From positions 1 to 28,893 of the forward strand of contig CAZNTU010000059.1 of assembly GCA_964575975.1 (NCBI GenBank): a DNA stretch of 28,893 nt. Reading direction: 5' to 3'. This DNA is from G963674505 sp964575975 (GTDB lineage Bacteria; Desulfobacterota; Desulfobacteria; Desulfobacterales; SKZT01). The first letter of the stretch is position 1, and every line of letters starts with the position of its first letter. Below, piece by piece: positions 23,546-28,893 of the stretch. Below the pieces are notes generated by a model that saw only the letters and a list, made by a program, of their open reading frames with translations, ran no database searches and was not told where the DNA came from. The position numbers were made by a program, and so were the translations under genes.

Positions 23546-24620
23546 AAAACGTTCCAAACCGCCCTACCGGGCGTTGGCCGTGTCGCTTGTATTGACGGCG
23601 GCTCTCTGGGCGTGGGGCTCGACGCAAGTCGAGGGTCTCGGGTGGGCGGCGTTGCGGGCGAGACTGATTTTTCCCCTGATACGGCTTCTCGCTTTCATTG
23701 GCATCGGACTCGTCGTCGCCCAAGCAATCGAATACGTGGGTTGGACCAAGAAACTGGCGATCACGGCCCGGCCTCTTTTCAGGTTCGCGAATTTGGGAGA
23801 CAGGTGCGGAGCCGTCTTTTCCACCGCTTTTTTTTCGGGAGTGGCGGCGAACGCCATGCTGGTCGATTTCTACGCGGAGAGGAAACTGAACAGAAGCCAA
23901 GTGTTTCTGACCAATTTCATCAACCAGTTTCCCGCGTACCTGCTGCATCTTCCCACGACCTTTTTCATCGTGCTGCCCCTGACCGGAATGGCGGGGGCGC
24001 TCTATTTCGCGCTGACTTTCTTGGCGTTGCTGGTTCGGGTAGTCCTGTTCGCCCTGTACGGCCGGTTCTTCGTCAAAGACGTCGAAGCCGCCGGATCGGG
24101 CGATCCCGACGAATCCGACGACCGGTTTTTGGCCGATGATTCGAAACGCGAACGAAAACGCAAAAGCGGAGACTTTTTCTCGTCCGTCAAGAAAAGGCTC
24201 CCCGCCCGCTTTGTCACGATAATAGTATACGTGACGCCCATTTACACGGCAACCTATTTGGTCGGCGCCATGGGATGGTTCGACGTCGCCAGGGACTGGC
24301 TGGCCCGGTTCGTCACGGTGAAATTCGTCCCCGTGGAAGCTCTCTCCGTGGTGATACTCAGCTTCGTGGCCGAGTTTTCCTCGGGGTTCGCCGCCGCCGG
24401 AGCGCTCATGCATGCCGGGGCGATCTCGACCAAGGAGACCGTGCTCGCCCTTCTTCTCGGAAATATTATCGCCTTTCCCATACGAGCGCTAAGACACCAG
24501 TTGCCACACTACATGGGAGTGTTCTCGCCCGGCATGGGGGCGCAAATCCTGCTTTTGGGACAGTTTTTCCGGGTGGCCAGCATCGTGGCCGTGGGAGCGA
24601 TATACTATGTTGCGGGCTAA
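23538..24620 (+). CDS. Gate-domain (nucleoside-recognition family) membrane protein inside the cobalamin operon
   Basis: This 360-residue integral membrane protein has roughly eight hydrophobic segments. They fall into two halves joined by a long charged cytosol-like loop (about residues 176-225, rich in Asp, Lys and Arg). The motifs FSTAFFSGVAANAMLVDFY and FVAEFSSGFAAAGALM, one in each half, look like paired gate repeats of the nucleoside-recognition (Gate/SpoVB-like) family. It overlaps cbiL by 8 bases and lies 21 bases before cbiD, so it is co-transcribed with corrin synthesis. Transport of cobalt or a corrinoid is the obvious guess but is not shown. The family and context are fairly clear; the substrate is unknown. 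Confidence 0.75.
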   Translation: MSRKRSKPPYRALAVSLVLTAALWAWGSTQVEGLGWAALRARLIFPLIRLLAFIGIGLVVAQAIEYVGWTKKLAITARPLFRFANLGDRCGAVFSTAFFSGVAANAMLVDFYAERKLNRSQVFLTNFINQFPAYLLHLPTTFFIVLPLTGMAGALYFALTFLALLVRVVLFALYGRFFVKDVEAAGSGDPDESDDRFLADDSKRERKRKSGDFFSSVKKRLPARFVTIIVYVTPIYTATYLVGAMGWFDVARDWLARFVTVKFVPVEALSVVILSFVAEFSSGFAAAGALMHAGAISTKETVLALLLGNIIAFPIRALRHQLPHYMGVFSPGMGAQILLLGQFFRVASIVAVGAIYYVAG

Positions 24621-24641
24621 GCAATCTTCGAAAATCATGAA

Positions 24642-25754
24642 ATGAAACGGGAAAAAAAGAAAAAACTCAGATCCGGCTTCACCACCGGAGCGGCTGCGGC
24701 GGCCGCGACAAAAGGCGCGATGATCGCTCTCGTGGAAAACAGGTTTCCCCAAGACGTGGCCGTGGAATTTCTGAACGGGGAAACGCGTCGGATCGAAATC
24801 CGCGAAACCCGCATCCTCTCTCCGAACGAGGCGATCTGCACGGTGGTCAAGGACGCCGGCGACGATCCCGACGCGACCAACGGGGCCGTGATCGGGGTCC
24901 GTCTCTCTCTGTTCCAGGAGAACGGCGAACCGGAAATCCGAATATCGGGCGGCGAAGGCGTGGGGAGGGTGACCAAACCCGGCCTGGAAATCCCTCCAGG
25001 CGAACCCGCGATCAATCCCGGCCCCAGAAGGATGATAAGAGCCTCGGCGAAGGAAATTTTGAACAGAAACGGGAAGCGAAATTCCATCGGCGTGGAAATA
25101 TTCGTCCCGGACGGCGAACGGCTCGCCGAAAAAACCCTGAACGCGAAATTGGGCGTTTTGGGCGGCATATCGATCCTTGGCACGACGGGAATCGTGAGGC
25201 CCATGTCCCACGAGGCCTACACCGCCACCATCTCGTCGGCGCTCTCGGTCGCCAGGGCGTCGGGTTGCGAAGAAGCGGTGTTTTCCACCGGCCGACGGAG
25301 CGAACGGTGCGCGCAGAAACTTTTTCCCGAAACCGCGCCCGAGGCGTTCGTCCAAATAGGCGACTATTTCTCCGAAGCGCTTTCCACGGCAGTCCGATTC
25401 GGATTTCGAAAAGTCACCATGGCCGTGTTTTTCGGAAAGGCCGTCAAAATGGCCCAGGAGTCGCCCTGCACACACGCGCGCAACAGCCGGCTTTCGCTGC
25501 AAGCGCTTTCCGAATGGTGCCTGAACGAAGGCTGTCCCGAGGACCTTGCGAAAAGATTGGCGAACGCCAACACCGCACGGGAGGCTTTCGGAATTCTTAT
25601 CGACGAACGGCCTTCCGCGATCGAAACGGTAGGCGCAAAACTCGTCAAGGCGGCCGAAAAATTCGCCCGAAACCGGTTGCTCGTGAACGCGGTAATTTTC
25701 GACTTCGACGAAAAAATCGCATGGCGCGGCGGCGCCGGAAAGGCGGCAAATTGA
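24642..25754 (+). CDS. cbiD: Cobalt-precorrin-5B C1-methyltransferase
   Basis: CbiD methylates C-1 of cobalt-precorrin-5B in the anaerobic pathway and is diagnostic of that route. The 370-residue protein starts LRSGFTTGAAAAAATKGAM, the CbiD signature, and continues with NPGPRRMI and LGGISILGTTGIVRPMS (about residues 165-181). The basic N terminus (MKREKKKKLRS) is typical. Its TGA overlaps the TTG start of the next gene. Confidence 0.96.
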   Translation: MKREKKKKLRSGFTTGAAAAAATKGAMIALVENRFPQDVAVEFLNGETRRIEIRETRILSPNEAICTVVKDAGDDPDATNGAVIGVRLSLFQENGEPEIRISGGEGVGRVTKPGLEIPPGEPAINPGPRRMIRASAKEILNRNGKRNSIGVEIFVPDGERLAEKTLNAKLGVLGGISILGTTGIVRPMSHEAYTATISSALSVARASGCEEAVFSTGRRSERCAQKLFPETAPEAFVQIGDYFSEALSTAVRFGFRKVTMAVFFGKAVKMAQESPCTHARNSRLSLQALSEWCLNEGCPEDLAKRLANANTAREAFGILIDERPSAIETVGAKLVKAAEKFARNRLLVNAVIFDFDEKIAWRGGAGKAAN

Positions 25755-26968
25755 TCCCGATCAGCGTAATAGGCGTGGGTTTGGGTTTCGACGACCTTAC
25801 CGCCAAACATCTGAAAATAATCGGCAAGGCCGACGTTCTTGCCGGCGGGAAACGGCATTTGTCCTGGTTCGAGAGCCATGCGGGGATCAAGGTGGAAATC
25901 GCCGCGCCCCTTTCCGACGCGATCTCCGAAATCCGTCGGCTGGCCGAGAACAAAAAGGTTGCGGTGCTGGCCTCGGGCGACCCTCTGTTCTTTGGCATCG
26001 GCCGGACCCTGATAAAGGCTTTCGGAGAGGACAACGTCGATTTGCATCCCAATGTCGGCACGATGGCCGCCTGCTTTTCCCGCATCAAATCGCCCTGGCA
26101 GGACGTCGCCGCAGTCAGCCTTCACGGGAGGGACCGCGCATGGGAGCTGAAACGGTTTTTGCGGGAGAAGGACACGATGTTCGTCTTCACCGATCCCATT
26201 AGAAATCCCGCGTGGACAGCCCGCTTGCTTGTAGAATCCGGCGCCGAAGATTGGAAAATGTGCGTATTCGAGCAACTGGGAACCCCTGACGAACGGGTAC
26301 GATGGCTGTCCCCCACAGAGGTGTCCGACATGGATTTCAGGGAACCCAACGCCGTCGTTCTGAAAAAGGGAGAAACGAAAAGGCGATCGCGTCCCCTCGT
26401 CCTGGGAGCCCCCGACCACTGGTACGAGCACGAACGCGGAATGATCACCAAGGCTGAAATCAGGGCCGTCGCGCTTTCCAAGTTGCGCCTCGGCCCTGCC
26501 CACGTCTTTTGGGACCTTGGAGCGGGAAGCGGCTCGGTATCCGTCGAAGCCTCCATTTTCGTCACGCGGGGACAAATCGTCGCGGTGGAAAAAAACGCGT
26601 CGAGGATCGAACAAATTCGCGAAAACATGAAAATTTTCGGTGCGGAAAACATCCGGGTCGTGCATGCGGAACTGCCCGACGGCATGGAGGAACTTCCCCA
26701 GCCCGACCGTGTTTTCATCGGAGGAGGCGGCAAAGACCTCCCTGGAATTATCCGGGCGGTCGCGAAAAAGCTCCTCCCGGACGGGCGCATCGTAGCCAAC
26801 ACCGTCATGATCGAAACCATGGCGGCGGCGGCGGCGGAACTGGAAAGCCTCGGTTTCGAAACGGAAACGATCCAGACGCAAATCAACGAAAGCGTCCCGA
26901 TGCCGACCGGAACGAGATTCGAGGCGAAGAACCCTGTTTGGATCGTGTCGGGGGGGAGCAGTTATTAG
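25751..26968 (+). CDS. cbiET: Fused cobalt-precorrin-7 C5- and cobalt-precorrin-6B C15-methyltransferase/decarboxylase
   Basis: The 405-residue protein fuses CbiE (residues 1 to about 200; VIGVGLGFDDLT, LASGDPLFFGIGRTL) to CbiT (about 210-405; FWDLGAGSGSVSVEAS, VFIGGGGKDLPGI). It methylates C-5 and C-15 and decarboxylates the C-12 acetate. The start is a TTG at 25751 that overlaps the cbiD stop (TTGA) and has AAGG 8 bases upstream. The open frame extends further upstream, but only as a shadow of cbiD. The last codons run into the heptamer repeat. Confidence 0.94.
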   Translation: MIPISVIGVGLGFDDLTAKHLKIIGKADVLAGGKRHLSWFESHAGIKVEIAAPLSDAISEIRRLAENKKVAVLASGDPLFFGIGRTLIKAFGEDNVDLHPNVGTMAACFSRIKSPWQDVAAVSLHGRDRAWELKRFLREKDTMFVFTDPIRNPAWTARLLVESGAEDWKMCVFEQLGTPDERVRWLSPTEVSDMDFREPNAVVLKKGETKRRSRPLVLGAPDHWYEHERGMITKAEIRAVALSKLRLGPAHVFWDLGAGSGSVSVEASIFVTRGQIVAVEKNASRIEQIRENMKIFGAENIRVVHAELPDGMEELPQPDRVFIGGGGKDLPGIIRAVAKKLLPDGRIVANTVMIETMAAAAAELESLGFETETIQTQINESVPMPTGTRFEAKNPVWIVSGGSSY

Positions 26969-27302
26969 TTATTGGTTATTGGTTGATTAGTTATTGGTTA
27001 TTGGTTGATTAGTTATTGGTTATTGGTTGATTAGTTATTGGTTGATGGGTTGATTGGGTATTGGTTATTGGAGATTGGTTATTGGGTGTTGGGTGTTGGT
27101 TACTAGGCACTAAGTGCTCGCACGCTCCCCTTAAACCTCCAACCTAATATTTACCACCTAATAATCGATATCTAATACCTAACACCTAACACCTAATAAC
27201 CAATAACCAATAACCAATAACCAATAACCAATAACCAATAACCAATCAACCAATAACCAATCAACCAATCAACCAATCAACCAATCAACCAATCAACCAA
27301 CA
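26960..27302. repeat. Large heptamer-based inverted repeat between cbiET and cbiF
   Basis: The left arm (26960-27102) is built from GTTATTG/GTTGATT-like heptamers, including three near-perfect 22-bp tandem units from about 26967. The right arm (about 27165-27302) is the complementary series CCAATAA, then CCAATCAA. A centre of about 60 bases contains GCACTAAGTGC (27107-27117). Read as one strand, the arms can pair over more than 100 bases. No gene is present in this 353-base gap. The arms are unequal in unit order, so they probably vary by slippage. This is not a CRISPR, because the repeats are contiguous and lack unique spacers. Confidence 0.92.
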
Positions 27303-27321
27303 CCTTGCAACGGATCGACCA

Positions 27322-28095
27322 ATGGAAAAGCATCCTGTCATTTTCGTAGGTTCCGGCCCCGGAGACCCGGAGCTGATTACGGTCAAAGGGAAAAAGGCCC
27401 TCGAGGCCGCCGATTTGGTGATATACGCGGGTTCGTTGGCGCCGAGGCACGTGGTCTGCTGGGCTCGCCCCGAGGCCAGGCTGGAAAACAGCGCGTCCAT
27501 GCATCTTGCGCAAATCCTGGATTTGATGATCGAGGGGTACCGCGAAGGAAAAAAGGTCGTGCGGCTCCACACGGGAGACCCTAGCCTGTACGGCGCCATT
27601 TTCGAACAGATAGCGGCGCTTCGGGAAAACGGAATCCCCTACGAGGTCGTGCCGGGGGTTACCGCCGCGTTTGCCGCTGCTGCGGCGATCGGCTTGGAAT
27701 ATACTCTGCCCGAGATATGCCAGACCCTGATCGTGACGAGGATGGCCGGAAGAACTCCCGTGCCGGAGCTGGAGTCTTTGGCCTCTTTGGCGGCCCACCA
27801 AGCCTCAATGGCCATTTACTTGTCGGCCGGCCTCGCGGAAAAGGTCGGAGCCGTGCTGGGCGAGGCGTACGGCGAAGAATCCCCCGTGCTTGTCGCCTTC
27901 AGAGTGTCCCAGCCCGAACAAAAAATCGTCCGGACCACCGCTCGAAAGCTGGCCGAAACCATGAAGGAGGAAGACATCGAACGGCACGCCCTGATCGTCG
28001 CGGGCAAGGTCCTCGAAGTCTCCGACAAGAATTTTCAATGTTCCAAGCTCTACGACAGGTCCTTTTCCCATGGCTGCCGAAACGCCGATTCGTAA
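27322..28095 (+). CDS. cbiF: Cobalt-precorrin-4 C11-methyltransferase
   Basis: CbiF methylates C-11 of cobalt-precorrin-4. The 257-residue protein starts VIFVGSGPGDPELITVKGKKAL, with YAGSLAPRHVV next (the family's DLVIYAGSL segment). RLHTGDPSLYGAIFEQ (about residues 90-105) and VVPGVTAAFAAAAA follow. It begins 20 bases after the heptamer repeat, with no strong ribosome site, so expression may depend on the repeat region or on readthrough from cbiET. Its last 26 bases overlap cbiG. Confidence 0.95.
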   Translation: MEKHPVIFVGSGPGDPELITVKGKKALEAADLVIYAGSLAPRHVVCWARPEARLENSASMHLAQILDLMIEGYREGKKVVRLHTGDPSLYGAIFEQIAALRENGIPYEVVPGVTAAFAAAAAIGLEYTLPEICQTLIVTRMAGRTPVPELESLASLAAHQASMAIYLSAGLAEKVGAVLGEAYGEESPVLVAFRVSQPEQKIVRTTARKLAETMKEEDIERHALIVAGKVLEVSDKNFQCSKLYDRSFSHGCRNADS

Positions 28096-28893
28096 AAAGG
28101 ATTCCCGGCCGAAAAAAACGGCCGTATGGGCGTTGACCCGGAACGGAGCCGAATTGGCGGTCCGCCTTGTCCGAAAAATGGAAGACGCCGCGCTCTTCGT
28201 CGGCAAATCGGTGGAAGGCGCTCCGGCCGATGCGACCCGGTTCGAAAGTTTGCCGGAGGCGGCGGGGAGAGTATTCCGCGAATTTTCGGCCCACGTTTTC
28301 GTCATGGCGACGGGAATCGCGGTTCGAGTGATCGCTCCGCACGTGAAGGACAAGCGTTCCGACCCCGCCGTGGTGGTCGTGGACGACGCGGGACAATTCG
28401 CGATCAGCCTTCTTTCCGGGCATCTCGGGGGTGCCAACGCCCTTGCGAACCGCGTGGCCGGAATTGTCGGGGCCGTGCCGGTCGTCACGACCGCCACGGA
28501 CGCCAACCGCGTGCCGGCAATAGACATGCTGGCTGCGAAGCACGGGCTGTTCATGGAAAACCCGCAGGCGGTCAAAACCGTCGGCATGGCCCTGCTGAAC
28601 GGGGGAAAAATCCGGCTCCGGGACCCCTACAACATCTTGCGGCGCGACCTGGAAAAATGGTCCGTCCCCGAAGAGAACGGTTTCGATCCGACCCGCGCGG
28701 GAGTCTTCGCGGACCATTTCGTCAAGAAACTTCCCGATAGCGTGCTGGTGCTGCGCCCGAAGACATTGTCCGCAGGCGTCGGCTGCAACAGGGGCACGCC
28801 CGTTGAAGAGAATTTGGAAACAGTGCGAAACGTATTCGAACGATTCGATCTTTCGATCGACAGCATCGACAACATCGCCACCATCGACGCCAA
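28070..28893 (+). CDS. cbiG: Cobalt-precorrin-5A hydrolase, partial at right edge
   Basis: CbiG opens the delta-lactone of cobalt-precorrin-5A and releases acetaldehyde. The frame beginning at the ATG at 28070 runs without a stop to the window edge (274 codons). It shows VMATGIAVRVIAPH, FAISLLSGHLGGAN and TTATDANRVPAIDMLA in order. The start of the C-terminal CbiG domain (LSAGVGCNRGT) is near residue 240. About 80 further residues are expected outside the window. The 26-base overlap with cbiF supports coupled translation. Confidence 0.92.
   Translation, partial: MAAETPIRKKDSRPKKTAVWALTRNGAELAVRLVRKMEDAALFVGKSVEGAPADATRFESLPEAAGRVFREFSAHVFVMATGIAVRVIAPHVKDKRSDPAVVVVDDAGQFAISLLSGHLGGANALANRVAGIVGAVPVVTTATDANRVPAIDMLAAKHGLFMENPQAVKTVGMALLNGGKIRLRDPYNILRRDLEKWSVPEENGFDPTRAGVFADHFVKKLPDSVLVLRPKTLSAGVGCNRGTPVEENLETVRNVFERFDLSIDSIDNIATIDA

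Noticed and set aside
25364..26881. 505-codon open frame on the minus strand
   Set aside because: It is antisense to the end of cbiD and the well-supported cbiET, with low-complexity composition and no motifs.
26960..27302. Possible CRISPR array
   Set aside because: The repeats are contiguous heptamers without unique spacers, and no cas genes are present.

Overview
The window reads as a dense, GC-rich chromosomal segment of a strict anaerobe, most likely a Desulfobacterota-type (Desulfovibrio-like) bacterium. This rests on MinD-type ATPases with inserted ferredoxin domains, small NifX/NifB-like 'orange protein' genes, a DUF134 regulator, an anaerobic (early cobalt insertion) cobalamin pathway and a possible exported CbiK remnant. 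The lineage is inferred from gene content only. No rRNA, tRNA, transposase, phage gene or CRISPR array was seen.

Region 1 (35-4002, minus strand) is an ORP-like module. It has a PAS/sigma-54 activator with a cysteine-rich PAS domain, a NifX-like protein and two Fe-S MinD ATPases. A good -24/-12 promoter and a cluster of ATTGC/GCAAT palindromes lie between the activator and the NifX-like gene. Region 2 (4269-7771, plus) is a signalling operon: a receiver-histidine kinase hybrid, a stand-alone receiver, a 49-residue microprotein and a GspE/PilB-like protein whose Walker A and histidine motifs are damaged. Region 3 (7787-10855, minus) holds archease and RtcB (RNA ligation and repair), followed by a GT-B glycosyltransferase-like protein.

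Region 4 (11134-14864) contains an exported lytic transglycosylase with LysM, a kinase-like protein with a duplicated N-terminal domain and HisKA but no ATPase domain, and a convergent periplasmic DsbA-like protein preceded by a beta-propeller-like segment. Region 5 (15081-16880, plus) is a second ORP/Mrp module: DUF134 regulator, NifX-like protein and Mrp/NBP35 ATPase. It has a sigma-70-type promoter and a perfect 12-bp palindrome.

Region 6 (16890-28893, plus) is cobalamin acquisition and synthesis. A B12 riboswitch ending in an intrinsic terminator precedes a short exported CbiK-like remnant and a BtuCDF-type ABC importer. Then come cbiA, cbiC, cbiL, a gate-type membrane protein, cbiD, a cbiET fusion, cbiF and a cbiG that runs off the right edge. 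Two AT-rich inverted repeats interrupt this cluster, a small one before cbiA and a roughly 340-bp heptamer-based one between cbiET and cbiF. The riboswitch probably makes the importer, and perhaps the whole cluster, B12-repressible.

The most unusual items are the two separately regulated ORP modules, the degenerate PilB-like ATPase in a two-component operon, the kinase lacking an ATPase domain, the CbiK remnant, the membrane protein inside the cobalamin operon and the large mirror-image heptamer repeat.
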